Positions 48,772 to 57,405 of a DNA stretch of 64,000 bases are shown piece by piece. The position numbers and the translations under genes were made by a program. Position 1 is the first letter of the stretch; each line of letters begins with the position of its first letter. The notes beneath the pieces are model-generated. The model searched no databases and had not been told where the DNA came from. It worked only from the letters and a program-made list of their open reading frames with translations. Source of the DNA: Gammaproteobacteria bacterium (lineage in GTDB: Bacteria; Pseudomonadota; Gammaproteobacteria; UBA4575); NCBI GenBank assembly GCA_028279275.1, contig JANQOB010000020.1:62001-126000 (forward strand). Reading direction: 5' to 3'.

Positions 48772-49473
48772 TTAAATTTCTAATGAAACAAAAGTGCCGT
48801 GCGCGCGGTGAAAACGCAGGGTTATATATTCAAGCCCGTAACGCCATTCCTGATCGATTTGTTGATAGTTAACTACTTTCGCTACTGCAAAAAGTTCATT
48901 GCTTGTTATTTTTAAAACTTGATTGATTTCTAATTCAACTTCTGAGATTAGTTGCATCCCGTTTAATGATACGTTCTTAGTTATGCCAGTATTAGCTTCA
49001 GCATGAGGCCATGTGGTATAAAATTTTACAGGCCATTCTTTATTAATACGTTCGATAGTGCGTTTACCACAAATTTCTATAGTTTGTTTGGTTGCTGGGA
49101 ATAGTGGGCTTTCACATTTTGGGCAAACATCGTCTGGGCCAATATTGTTTCCCATATTGTGTAGTGTGCTACAAAAAGGGCATTGTTGTGTTACATCTAT
49201 ATGTTTGAAATGTTTGTTTTTTTTCGTTTGATTTTTTGTTTTAGAAGTTCTTTTTGCCTTAGTGTTTAATGACGCATCATATTCTGCGCGTTTAGCGGGA
49301 TTCATTAGCACGTTGTAAGCTTCATTTACAATCGCCGCATTTTCATGGCAGCCACCTAAGTCAGGATGCATTTTAAGTTTTTGCATCATGGCACGATAAC
49401 TCGAACGAATCACCTCCTGTGGTGCATCGGGTTGAACGTGAAGGATTTGGTAATAATTCTTTAGGTTTTTCAT
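48772..49473 (-). CDS. J-domain protein with zinc site and PilZ domain
   Basis: A 233-residue fusion. Residues 7-70 form a J domain with the H36-P-D38 tripeptide, so interaction with a DnaK-type chaperone is expected. A basic linker (T-K-N-Q-T-K-K-N-K) leads to C-P-F-C and C-P-K-C, a four-cysteine zinc site. The last 100 residues resemble a PilZ domain (I-T-K-N-V-S-L-N-G-M-Q-L, A-V-A-K-V-V, W-R-Y-G-L-E-Y), although the c-di-GMP binding RxxxR motif is not clearly kept. The combination would link c-di-GMP-like signalling to chaperone action; inference. Confidence 0.75.
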   Translation of the reverse strand: MKNLKNYYQILHVQPDAPQEVIRSSYRAMMQKLKMHPDLGGCHENAAIVNEAYNVLMNPAKRAEYDASLNTKAKRTSKTKNQTKKNKHFKHIDVTQQCPFCSTLHNMGNNIGPDDVCPKCESPLFPATKQTIEICGKRTIERINKEWPVKFYTTWPHAEANTGITKNVSLNGMQLISEVELEINQVLKITSNELFAVAKVVNYQQIDQEWRYGLEYITLRFHRAHGTFVSLEI

Positions 49474-49694
49474 ATCTGCTTATATATGTATAAGACAATT
49501 TACCCATAATTGCTTGATTGATTATCGGCTTGAGATCTTCATACTTTAATGAAATTTAAAGGATTTATTGGGTAAAACATCACTCTGCAGTCTCAGAAAT
49601 AGAACGATTATATGTCTGAAATTGAAGATGAACTAAGTAGATTTTACTAAGTCTCAAGAGTAGATTAAGTGCCATCATCAACAGAATTTCTTGT

Positions 49695-50039
49695 ATGAGA
49701 ACTTTAATTACATACCTACTAATTTTGATGTTCTCTGTTGGCTCGCTACAGGCCAGTATGCATTACTGTGTCCATATGGATATACAAGAAAATTCAAACT
49801 CTAGCATGTCAGATGAACAAACCCCATGTCATTCAATGGGAGATGAATTCCCGTCCCAAGAAGAAACAGATGATTCGTGTTGCGATGGTGGATGTGATTT
49901 ATGTCTTGGAACTACTGCTACTTTTAACTCCCTATTCAATAATTTTGAGCAAACAAACATAAATAGTTATACGCAATCAATTTCGTTTGCTATTGCTTCT
50001 AACCATATAAAAATTCCTACTCCTCCGCCAAATAGCTAA
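49695..50039 (+). CDS. Small Cys-rich secreted protein (DUF2946-like)
   Basis: A 114-residue secreted protein: signal peptide L-I-T-Y-L-L-I-L-M-F-S-V-G-S-L-Q-A, then H-Y-C-V-H-M, C-H-S-M-G-D and a cysteine cluster C-C-D-G-G-C-D-L-C-L. Such proteins are common as leading genes of copper/mercury-handling operons. The Cys, His and Met residues could bind a soft metal in the periplasm. It is followed by a beta-rich outer membrane-type protein and MerP/MerT-like genes, so a metal role is likely. Confidence 0.75.
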   Translation: MRTLITYLLILMFSVGSLQASMHYCVHMDIQENSNSSMSDEQTPCHSMGDEFPSQEETDDSCCDGGCDLCLGTTATFNSLFNNFEQTNINSYTQSISFAIASNHIKIPTPPPNS

Positions 50040-50103
50040 CTCCTACTGAAACCGTTTGCGGTTTTACACGTATGTTTTTTTTAAAACGTAAGGAGTTACG
50101 TTC

Positions 50104-50742
50104 ATGATATTTAGAATTTTTTTGTTGTTGGTTATATCGGCAACAATTCAAGTAGATGCAAGACCTGTTTCCTATCCAGGCGGATGGACTTTTTCTACGT
50201 TCAATGATGGGGATCGGTATTCTGTATTTACACATTATTCGCCGACTGCATTTTATTCCATTGGCTATCATGCTGAATATTGGCGTGCCCAGGATTATCA
50301 AATCCATGCATTTCACGTTAATAATTTAATTAAGCGTTGGAATGCAGAAGCTTCACAAGGCAATTTTTATGTGAAGTCGGGTGTCGGCTTTGTGTATTCA
50401 GATGAAGGTGATTTCGATAACCGTACGGAATTAGCCGTATATACAGGTATAGCTGCAGATTGGGAAACAAGGAAAGTATTTGTCGCTTATGAAAATAGGA
50501 TTACTGACGCTGGAAATATTGCCGATAACTTTAGGCAAAAAGTTAAGTTTGGTTTTGCACCCTACGTTGCAGAGTATGGCAATTGGCACACTTGGTTGAT
50601 GATGGAAATCATGCATGCACCAGAGTCCGATGACAAGCTAGTTGCTACCCCATTAGTGCGTCTTTTTAAAGGTGCAAATCTTTATGAAGCCGGAATAAGT
50701 GACCAAGGCGATGCATTGATTAACTTTGTGCATCGCTTTTAA
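50104..50742 (+). CDS. Putative outer-membrane beta-barrel protein of a metal operon
   Basis: A 212-residue protein with a signal peptide (F-L-L-L-V-I-S-A-T-I-Q-V-D-A), alternating beta strands with aromatic belts (Y-S-V-F-T-H-Y-S, Q-I-H-A-F-H-V, W-H-T-W-L-M-M-E-I) and a C-terminal phenylalanine (V-H-R-F), the mark of outer membrane proteins. No family name is certain. It stands between the Cys-rich secreted protein and a HMA-domain protein, and shares their transcript. A role in metal passage or sensing is inference. Confidence 0.7.
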   Translation: MIFRIFLLLVISATIQVDARPVSYPGGWTFSTFNDGDRYSVFTHYSPTAFYSIGYHAEYWRAQDYQIHAFHVNNLIKRWNAEASQGNFYVKSGVGFVYSDEGDFDNRTELAVYTGIAADWETRKVFVAYENRITDAGNIADNFRQKVKFGFAPYVAEYGNWHTWLMMEIMHAPESDDKLVATPLVRLFKGANLYEAGISDQGDALINFVHRF

Positions 50743-50757
50743 GTTAGGAGATTTATT

Positions 50758-51102
50758 ATGAAGAAATTAATTTTTATTTTACTGATTATGTTTGTAACAA
50801 GTTTTGATGTTATGGCCGGCGATATGCCTGAAGTCAAAGTAGGCGAAGTGGACCCTAATGGAGAAGTTGTTACAGTTAAAGCATTTGGCTTAGTTTGTGA
50901 TTTTTGTGCTAACGCGATAGAAAAGGTATTTATGCGCAAAGACGAAGTTTCAGGAATTGATGTCAGTTTAGATAAACATCAAATTCTGATTGCATTAAAA
51001 GAAGGTCAACAATTAGATGACACTGAAATTACAGAACTAGTAACGGATTCAGGGTACAACGTTAAAGAGATCATAAGATCCTCTTCAGGAGTAGGTGAAT
51101 GA
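50758..51102 (+). CDS. Periplasmic HMA (MerP-like) metal-binding protein
   Basis: A 114-residue protein with a signal peptide (L-I-F-I-L-L-I-M-F-V-T-S-F-D-V-M-A) and one heavy-metal-associated domain with F-G-L-V-C-D-F-C-A, the C-x-x-C metal-binding pair, followed by E-K-V-F. It would bind Hg(II), Cu(I) or a similar ion in the periplasm and pass it to the membrane protein encoded directly behind; the two genes overlap by four bases. Confidence 0.85.
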   Translation: MKKLIFILLIMFVTSFDVMAGDMPEVKVGEVDPNGEVVTVKAFGLVCDFCANAIEKVFMRKDEVSGIDVSLDKHQILIALKEGQQLDDTEITELVTDSGYNVKEIIRSSSGVGE

Positions 51103-51482
51103 AACCAACTACAAGTCAAGGTCACGTATTACCTTTTTTAAGCTTGTTCACGAGTGCAGGCACATTGGTTTGCTGTGCCTTACCTGCTTTACTAGTCTCG
51201 ATAGGTGCAGGGGCTACATTAGCTGGTTTAGTTTCTACAGTACCGCAGCTAATATGGTTGTCTACCTATAAAGTACCGGTCTTTGCTATTGCGGGTGTTT
51301 TATTGCTAATAACTGGATTCATACAGTGGAAAATGAGGAACGCACCTTGCCCGGTAGATCCGGAATTAGCAGCATCTTGTGTGAAGATGAGAAGCATAAA
51401 CACCCATTTGTTTATGCTCTCTCTTTTAATTTACGCGGTGGGATTCTTTTTTGCTTTTTTAGCAGTAAAAGTTCTAAGTTAG
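51099..51482 (+). CDS. MerT-like inner-membrane metal transport protein
   Basis: A 127-residue membrane protein with about three to four hydrophobic segments. The first helix contains V-C-C-A-L-P-A-L-L, the adjacent cysteine pair of MerT-type transporters. C-P-V-D-P-E-L-A-A-S-C adds a second cysteine pair in a loop. No merA reductase is present, so the unit is more likely import or trafficking of another soft metal than full mercury resistance. It overlaps the HMA protein gene (ATGA), which shows co-translation. Confidence 0.8.
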   Translation: MKPTTSQGHVLPFLSLFTSAGTLVCCALPALLVSIGAGATLAGLVSTVPQLIWLSTYKVPVFAIAGVLLLITGFIQWKMRNAPCPVDPELAASCVKMRSINTHLFMLSLLIYAVGFFFAFLAVKVLS

Positions 51483-51910
51483 TTATTTTTTCAGTTATCA
51501 AAATCACTGGCATTTTTTATATAATGTTTTTCTATCCTTGATGCTGTGAATACAACCTGTATTTTTGTAATGAATCTACTAGTTGATCTGTATTAATTCT
51601 GATTAACTTGTTTAAACTTAACTTCCTGATAGATTGTACTTTTTCAAAATTATCTAATAAAACACCTATCTCATTTTATTGAAAACTTTAAGTTCGTCAC
51701 AGTTTGTTTATATAAAATTAACAAATATGAGCACTTAGAAATATTTATTTCCTGAATGGAAATATACTTCTGAATAATAAATTAATAAAAATAAACTCGA
51801 GCATCTATATAAAAACTAGATTTCATATCATCACAAGTTAAGACGTTAACTATATACATTAACTCATGATTCGCTTGTTGATTAAAAATTTTGGAGCCGT
51901 GTGAATAATT
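51483..51910. other. AT-rich gap without supported genes
   Basis: A 428-base stretch of very AT-rich sequence. The only visible structure is the small inverted repeat GTTAA-GACG-TTAAC (51837-51850), about 60 bp upstream of the PhyH-type gene, which may be an operator. Confidence 0.4.
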
Positions 51911-52900
51911 ATGAATAATAATCTCCAAATTAGAATGAAAATCGCAAAATATAGAGATGTTTTCTTGCGTCGACAGGTTCGTGTTATCCTGATGAAAATT
52001 TGGCCACTATCGATATTAATTGATCGGTACTATCAAGCAAAATTCAGCACGAAAAACTGGCAAAAAATTAATAAACATGCTCAAACGCTGTGGTTACAAA
52101 ATCCTCCCAAGCTTTCACTATCACAACATAGTGTAATAAATGATTTACGTGATAAAGGCGTACATCAAACATCAATTAATAATTTCATCATAGATAACTT
52201 TGACTTTGAAGAACTCAATAAAGATGTAAATAATTTGTTTTTATCAAATAGAATTCAAAAACAAATAAAAAAAAGGTGCAGTTATTACGCAGGTAAATGG
52301 TATGTTATTAGAGCATTTGGTTTTAAACAACAAGTAAATATACCTACATCATTAGTAAATCTACTGCTAAATGAAAAAATTATCGATACAGTGAATGGCT
52401 ATTTAGGGTTATGTAGCCGATTAGTCTATTGCGATATTTGGCACAATATTCCGCGCTATGATGACGAGCCTATGCTTGATTCTGAGCTATGGCATCGAGA
52501 TCATGAAGATAGACGATTGTTTAAGCTTATTCTTTACTTAAGTGATGTAGACCAATCTAATGGGCCTTTAGAGTACGTATGTGGAACACAACCTGGTGGT
52601 GATCGTGAAAGGCTATATTCAGATAATCCACCAAATTGTTCATATGTACTAGAGGAAGATATAAGAGATAAAGTAAGTTCTCGTCATTTTTATAAATGTA
52701 TTGGAAATTCTGGTACCTTGATTTTTTTTGATGCACGTGGAATACACCGGGGTGGTAGAGCGATATCGTCAGCACGAAAAGTTGTTGTAGCAACATATGC
52801 TACAGATGCATCTATTGATAACTCAACCAAATACAAACTAGCAGAGCCTGAGAGAATTCATGAATTAAGCAAGCCTGCCAAGTATGCCATCAGAGCATAA
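51911..52900 (+). CDS. PhyH-type Fe(II)/2-oxoglutarate dioxygenase
   Basis: A 329-residue protein resembling phytanoyl-CoA dioxygenase enzymes. The metal triad is H195-R-D197 in L-W-H-R-D-H-E-D with H279 in A-R-G-I-H-R-G-G. The N-terminal 90 residues are basic and unrelated to the domain. Codon use and base composition are clearly more AT-rich than in the flanking dsr-type genes, and the gene stands alone behind an AT-rich gap, so recent acquisition is possible. The substrate is unknown. Confidence 0.82.
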   Translation: MNNNLQIRMKIAKYRDVFLRRQVRVILMKIWPLSILIDRYYQAKFSTKNWQKINKHAQTLWLQNPPKLSLSQHSVINDLRDKGVHQTSINNFIIDNFDFEELNKDVNNLFLSNRIQKQIKKRCSYYAGKWYVIRAFGFKQQVNIPTSLVNLLLNEKIIDTVNGYLGLCSRLVYCDIWHNIPRYDDEPMLDSELWHRDHEDRRLFKLILYLSDVDQSNGPLEYVCGTQPGGDRERLYSDNPPNCSYVLEEDIRDKVSSRHFYKCIGNSGTLIFFDARGIHRGGRAISSARKVVVATYATDASIDNSTKYKLAEPERIHELSKPAKYAIRA

Positions 52901-52958
52901 TTTCTCTCTAAACGTTATATTTATTATTTGGGAAAATATAGTACTGCATTCTCTAATT

Positions 52959-53153
52959 TTACTTTTTCCAATTATCGAAATTACTATCGTTTTTTTCTTG
53001 GCCGTCTTCATAGCCAGCAGTGTAGGCATCCGTAACACGTTGTTCTTCTCGCTCAGGGTGACCTAGGTAGCCTCCTTGCCAGCCTAGAATATACTCTGGG
53101 TCAACGTTTGCGGCTTCCATTTTAGTCACTGCATCTCGATAAGTTTGGTCCAT
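52959..53153 (-). CDS. 64-residue protein with G-W-Q-G-G motif
   Basis: A small acidic protein: V-D-P-E-Y-I-L-G-W-Q-G-G-Y-L-G-H-P-E-R-E-E-Q-R is followed by Y-T-A-G-Y-E-D-G-Q-E-K-N. The repeated G-Y-x-x-G pattern recalls ribosome modulation factor-like small proteins, but the match is weak. A GGAG-type site lies upstream. It follows the TrpD-like gene by 29 bases on the same strand and is probably its operon partner. Confidence 0.65.
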   Translation of the reverse strand: MDQTYRDAVTKMEAANVDPEYILGWQGGYLGHPEREEQRVTDAYTAGYEDGQEKNDSNFDNWKK

Positions 53154-53182
53154 GATTGTCTCCTTATTATTGAACTCTAAGT

Positions 53183-54319
53183 TTAAGATAATTGGTTTTT
53201 TTGAAAATGATTAAGTGCTTTACCTGAGTCTAGAACATCTCTCACTATTTTCGCAGATGCTTGTAAATCTTTTTCGATGCCTATATGTGTGAGCATAATT
53301 GCAGATGAATAAATTAAACTATCACGTGCAGGCCCTTGTTCACCATGTAATGCTGCAACACCTACTTTTGCCGCTTCAGCTGCAAGATGATCGGTATCAA
53401 TTTTTGCGGCGGTCTCATCACCTTGAACTTTAGCAGCATTCAAATCAGGTAAGGGTACTGCCCGCACATCTTGTTGTATATTTACTTGATCAGGATGGAT
53501 TTCAACTTCTATAAGTTCTTTTTTATTAATATATTCAAAATATTTTGATTCTTGTTTTAATGAGGGAATTACACCGCCTTCAACCCCGCGTACCAACACA
53601 GCAGAATCAAATCCAGAAAGTTTTGCCAAGTGTTCATAGACAGGTGGATAAGGTTTGTGAACATACCCTGTCATTAAAGTTGTCGATTTTTTCCCTCGTA
53701 CTGGTCCAATTAAAACTTCAACGGTAGTAATTACAGGGCGCTTAACAATTTGAGTACGCAAAGGAATTAAATTATGCAATGCAGGGCAAATTGTTTTTTG
53801 ATCTACATATGCCCATGCCACTTCAGGGTTGTTAATTTGTTTTAATGCTTGCTGCGTATCAAAGTCGACATTAACTCCGGCAGCGCGCAATACTTTTCTA
53901 TGGGTTGCTCCATACTTTGGCCCAACAGCTTCAGCACCATGTGATACTGAAGGTAGACCGCAGGCAGCAAGTACAGTAGGTATAAATGGAGAAACAGGTA
54001 GGCCGCGTGTATAGCCATCATAAGGGTCAGCCACATCAATTACATGATCAACATCTGCCGTTACGATATTAGATTTATCAATAATTGCTTGTAAGGAGCC
54101 TCCATTTTCATCCAAAGTTTCGCGCTTCATTCGCAAGGCAATTAAAAAGATTCCTGCTTGTACAGGATCGGCTGAACCATCCAAGATATGGCTCATGGCA
54201 TCTCGTGCTTCTTCAAACGAGATGTCCTTGCTGTACTCTGGACCTGTTGCTACACGTTGTATATAAGAACGCATGGCAAGTTTGGGATCAGGGTTAATTT
54301 CTTGTGCTGCTGCTGACAT
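53183..54319 (-). CDS. TrpD-like phosphoribosyltransferase-fold protein
   Basis: A 378-residue protein with the glycosyltransferase family 3 fold of anthranilate phosphoribosyltransferase: D-P-V-Q-A-G-I-F-L-I-A-L-R-M-K (N-terminal helical domain), and G-P-V-R-G-K-K-S-T-T-L-M-T-G-Y. The usual PRPP-site motif K-H-G-N is replaced by S-H-G-A-E-A-V-G-P-K-Y-G-A-T, so it resembles the YbiB/TrpD2 group rather than true TrpD. No tryptophan genes are near. It shares a sequence box with dsr-associated promoters. The substrate is unknown. Confidence 0.8.
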   Translation of the reverse strand: MSAAAQEINPDPKLAMRSYIQRVATGPEYSKDISFEEARDAMSHILDGSADPVQAGIFLIALRMKRETLDENGGSLQAIIDKSNIVTADVDHVIDVADPYDGYTRGLPVSPFIPTVLAACGLPSVSHGAEAVGPKYGATHRKVLRAAGVNVDFDTQQALKQINNPEVAWAYVDQKTICPALHNLIPLRTQIVKRPVITTVEVLIGPVRGKKSTTLMTGYVHKPYPPVYEHLAKLSGFDSAVLVRGVEGGVIPSLKQESKYFEYINKKELIEVEIHPDQVNIQQDVRAVPLPDLNAAKVQGDETAAKIDTDHLAAEAAKVGVAALHGEQGPARDSLIYSSAIMLTHIGIEKDLQASAKIVRDVLDSGKALNHFQKNQLS

Positions 54320-54356
54320 GAGTCGAATAATGCCACTTTAGATGAGATCTGGCAGG

Positions 54357-54371
54357 ATACAAAAGGTGGTA
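54357..54371 (-). promoter_or_regulatory. Candidate shared box TACCACCTTTTGTAT
   Basis: On the minus strand it lies 38 bp before the TrpD-like start. TCTCAATAGGGATA occurs just upstream of it and resembles TCTCTATTGGGATA before dsrA. The best of the boxes seen in this window. Confidence 0.45.
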
Positions 54372-54530
54372 TTTCCCTCTATATATCCCTATTGAGAGAA
54401 CAATATTTTATATATTTCCTGTAAACCCTCACTTGTACTGAATATATAAAGGGTTATTCCTACTTAATTAAGCTTTCGCGTATCATCATTGTTGCTGAAA
54501 TACATTTAATGACTGAAATATGGAGTCCCT

Positions 54531-54974
54531 ATGTCTGCACAAGATGAAATGGATTTTAATAGTGGCATGATGGCTTTTGAGGCCAAACATTTTTCCCGCG
54601 CAATGCAAATTCTTTCTCCGATTGCAGAGAAAGGAAATACGGATGCTATGCATCGATGTGCCATCATGTATCAAAATGGTCTCGGAGTCGCGGTTAATCA
54701 ACAAGCTGCATTTAACTGGATGCAAAAAGCTGCAGAACAGGGACATGAACTTGCACAACATGGCTTAGGATTTATGTACATGGAAGGAGATTGCGCTGAG
54801 CAAAATGGCGAGCTCGCTGTGAAGTGGTTTACCGCAGCTGCTGAACAAGGTTTACAAGGTTCACAAACTACTCTTGCTATGATGTATCAGCAGGGAATTG
54901 CTGGAATACAAAAAGATCCTGAAAAAGCAAAAGAATGGTATTCAAAAGCCGGGTTTTCACCAGAAGAAACTTAA
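54531..54974 (+). CDS. Sel1-repeat (TPR-like) protein
   Basis: A 147-residue cytoplasmic protein built of about three Sel1-like repeats: A-M-H-R-C-A-I-M-Y-Q-N-G-L-G-V-A, A-Q-H-G-L-G-F-M-Y-M-E-G-D and S-Q-T-T-L-A-M-M-Y-Q-Q-G-I-A, each ending in a helix such as A-F-N-W-M-Q-K-A-A-E-Q-G. Such repeats act in protein-protein contacts. It begins the operon with the MoxR, VWA, DsrS and CysG genes. Between it and the next gene lies a purine-rich run (AAAAGAAGAG repeated) that includes the ribosome site. Confidence 0.88.
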   Translation: MSAQDEMDFNSGMMAFEAKHFSRAMQILSPIAEKGNTDAMHRCAIMYQNGLGVAVNQQAAFNWMQKAAEQGHELAQHGLGFMYMEGDCAEQNGELAVKWFTAAAEQGLQGSQTTLAMMYQQGIAGIQKDPEKAKEWYSKAGFSPEET

Positions 54975-55019
54975 AAGAAGAGACATAAAAGAAGAGAATT
55001 CAAAGAAGAAATATTAGTT

Positions 55020-56069
55020 ATGCGTCCTGCACATTTGCTAACAGTTTTAGAAAAAGAATTTCAAGGTGCTGCTTCAGGTCACCACACCCCCGTGATGTTA
55101 TGGGGGCCTCCGGGTGTAGGAAAATCGCAAATGGTTTCTCAGGTAGCAGAAAAAAACAATGTTGAAGTGATTGATATTCGGTTGTCGCAAATGGAACCGA
55201 GTGATCTAAGAGGCATTCCTTTTAGAGAAAATGGTTCTGTGGAATGGGCTATTCCCGCTATGTTGCCAAATGAGGAGCGTCACGGCAAAAATGGAATTCT
55301 ATTTTTAGATGAAATCACTTCAGCCGCACCAAGTGTTTCTGCCGCTGCATATCAACTTATTCTTGATCGCCGGCTCGGTCAATATCTTGTTCCCCAAGGT
55401 TGGGCAATATTTGCTGCAGGTAATCGACAAGGGGATCGCGGGGTTACTTACACAATGCCTGCACCCCTTGCGAATCGATTTTCACATTTTGAAGTGGATT
55501 TAAATTTAGATGATTGGGTTGCGTGGGCATATACAAATAATATTGACGAACGAATTATTGCGTTTTTGCGTTTTCGACCCGACTTACTATTTGATTTTGA
55601 TCCCGCGCATAATCCAGTTGCATTTCCTTCACCACGTTCTTGGGAATTTGCACACCGCGCACTGCAAAAATTTTCTGAGCGCCCTGATTTATTAACCGGT
55701 GCTTTACAAGCTTGTGTAGGCCCTGCTGCAGGTGTTGAATTAAATGCATTTATTTCTAATCTTGATCAAATGCCAGATCTCGAAGCTATTGTGCGAGGTG
55801 AAGATATTGCTGCGCCACAAGAAATTGATTTGCAGTATGCTGTTGCTTCGGCATTAGTGGGACATGCAATCAGGGCAAAAAAATCTGATGACCCGTCCGC
55901 GGTGCAAGGTAATATCCTAAAATATGCAAATCAATTTCCACAACGTGAAATGGGTGTGATGATGGTTTCTGATATGCACCGAGCGATAGGTGAAGATTTA
56001 TTTGGTTTACCCGAGTTTGCTATTTGGGCAGATAAGATTGCCGATATCATGATTTTCGATCATGCCTGA
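55020..56069 (+). CDS. MoxR-type AAA+ ATPase
   Basis: A 349-residue AAA+ protein of the MoxR class. Walker A is G-P-P-G-V-G-K-S, Walker B I-L-F-L-D-E-I-T-S-A, followed by the sensor 1 part I-F-A-A-G-N-R-Q and an arginine finger candidate in P-L-A-N-R-F-S-H. MoxR proteins work with a VWA partner to insert metals or cofactors or to remodel enzymes (as in CbbQ/CbbO, NorQ/NorD). The VWA partner is the next gene, so this is a matched pair. Confidence 0.92.
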   Translation: MRPAHLLTVLEKEFQGAASGHHTPVMLWGPPGVGKSQMVSQVAEKNNVEVIDIRLSQMEPSDLRGIPFRENGSVEWAIPAMLPNEERHGKNGILFLDEITSAAPSVSAAAYQLILDRRLGQYLVPQGWAIFAAGNRQGDRGVTYTMPAPLANRFSHFEVDLNLDDWVAWAYTNNIDERIIAFLRFRPDLLFDFDPAHNPVAFPSPRSWEFAHRALQKFSERPDLLTGALQACVGPAAGVELNAFISNLDQMPDLEAIVRGEDIAAPQEIDLQYAVASALVGHAIRAKKSDDPSAVQGNILKYANQFPQREMGVMMVSDMHRAIGEDLFGLPEFAIWADKIADIMIFDHA

Positions 56070-56114
56070 TTAAAATAAATCAGAGCCACTTTGGTTTTAT
56101 ATGTTGTGCTCTAA

Positions 56115-57362
56115 ATGTCTAATTCTGATATTCAAAATAAACTTGCCGCGGCACGAACGCGATTAATTCTGGATAAACCTTTTTTAGGCGCATTAGTCTT
56201 GCGCCTGCCATTAGTTGCTGCTGATCCAACATGGTGTAAAGGTGCAACAACGGATGCTAAAAAGTTGTATTACAGTCAGGACTACATTGACGCTCTTGAT
56301 ATACAACAAACTCAATTTGTATTAGCTAAACAAGCATTGCACTGTGCACTTTCACACTTCGCGCGCAGACAACATCGCATTAAACATCGATGGGATTTAG
56401 CCTGCGACTACGCAGTAAACCCACTACTTATTAATGATGGTTTAAAAGCACCGCCCGAGACGCTGGTTGATGATGGGTATGAAGGTATGACCGCGGAGGA
56501 GATATATCACTACATCGGAGATTTGGATAACGAGGATTCTGAATTAGATAAACAAGATGAGCTAAATCAAGATGAAGAACCTAATCAAAATGGGGATGCA
56601 CAAAATTCTTCCAATGGTTCTGCTCAACAATCTGAGTCATCATCATCTAGTTCATCTATTGAAATAGATAATAGTGAAGAAAACAATAAACAAGAATTAG
56701 CACCTCAACCTGCAGAATTAACCCCACAAGAGCAAGAAGAACTCTCTATACAATGGCAACAACGTCTTGCAGGGGCTGCCCAACAAGCAATGCAAGCGGG
56801 AAAGTTGGGGGGTGCCATGCAACGCATGATAGATTTTATGTTGCAACCCAAGCTGCCATGGCGAATGCTATTGGCACGTTATATGACTGCCAGTGCACGC
56901 GATGATTACAGCTATGCTCGGCCATCTTCGCGACGTGGTGATCCAGCCATTTTTCCAAGTTTACGCAGTGCACAAATTGACATTGCTGTCGGTATCGATA
57001 TCAGCGGTTCGGTGGATGACAATGAGATGAGTGAGTTTCTTTCAGAAGTGAATGCGATCAAAGGCAGTATGCGTGCAAGAATTACATTGCTACCGTGTGA
57101 CGCGAGTCTTGCTGAAGGCGCACCATGGATTTTTGAACCCTGGGAAGAAATTAATTTACCGAAATCTTTAAAAGGTGGTGGTGGAACGGATTTTTGTCCC
57201 GTATTTGAATGGTTGGATTTACAAGATCAAAACCCAGATTTGCTTGTATACTTTACAGATTGCAAGGGTTCTTTTCCTAAAGTTGTACCAAGTTATCCTG
57301 TCATTTGGTTAGTTAAAGGCAAAGATAATGTTCCGTGGGGGCAAAGAGTTCAACTTAACTAA
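56115..57362 (+). CDS. VWA/DUF2201-type metallopeptidase-like partner of MoxR
   Basis: A 415-residue protein. The N-terminal 200 residues resemble the DUF2201 putative metallopeptidase domain, but the expected H-E-x-x-H reads K-Q-A-L-H, so zinc hydrolysis is probably lost. A Ser/Glu/Gln-rich linker follows. The C-terminal VWA domain carries the MIDAS motif D-I-S-G-S (V-G-I-D-I-S-G-S-V-D) and later T-D in F-T-D-C-K-G. VWA proteins recognise the target for the MoxR ATPase encoded just upstream. Confidence 0.88.
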   Translation: MSNSDIQNKLAAARTRLILDKPFLGALVLRLPLVAADPTWCKGATTDAKKLYYSQDYIDALDIQQTQFVLAKQALHCALSHFARRQHRIKHRWDLACDYAVNPLLINDGLKAPPETLVDDGYEGMTAEEIYHYIGDLDNEDSELDKQDELNQDEEPNQNGDAQNSSNGSAQQSESSSSSSSIEIDNSEENNKQELAPQPAELTPQEQEELSIQWQQRLAGAAQQAMQAGKLGGAMQRMIDFMLQPKLPWRMLLARYMTASARDDYSYARPSSRRGDPAIFPSLRSAQIDIAVGIDISGSVDDNEMSEFLSEVNAIKGSMRARITLLPCDASLAEGAPWIFEPWEEINLPKSLKGGGGTDFCPVFEWLDLQDQNPDLLVYFTDCKGSFPKVVPSYPVIWLVKGKDNVPWGQRVQLN

Positions 57363-57405
57363 GAAAGCTCTGGTTTCATTCAATACTTCGTAAAAATAAT
57401 TTGCA

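Noticed and set aside
49695-51482. A complete mercury resistance operon
   Set aside because: There is no merA, merR of the mercury type or merB nearby; the MerR at 46.8-47.6 kb has a different C-terminal domain.
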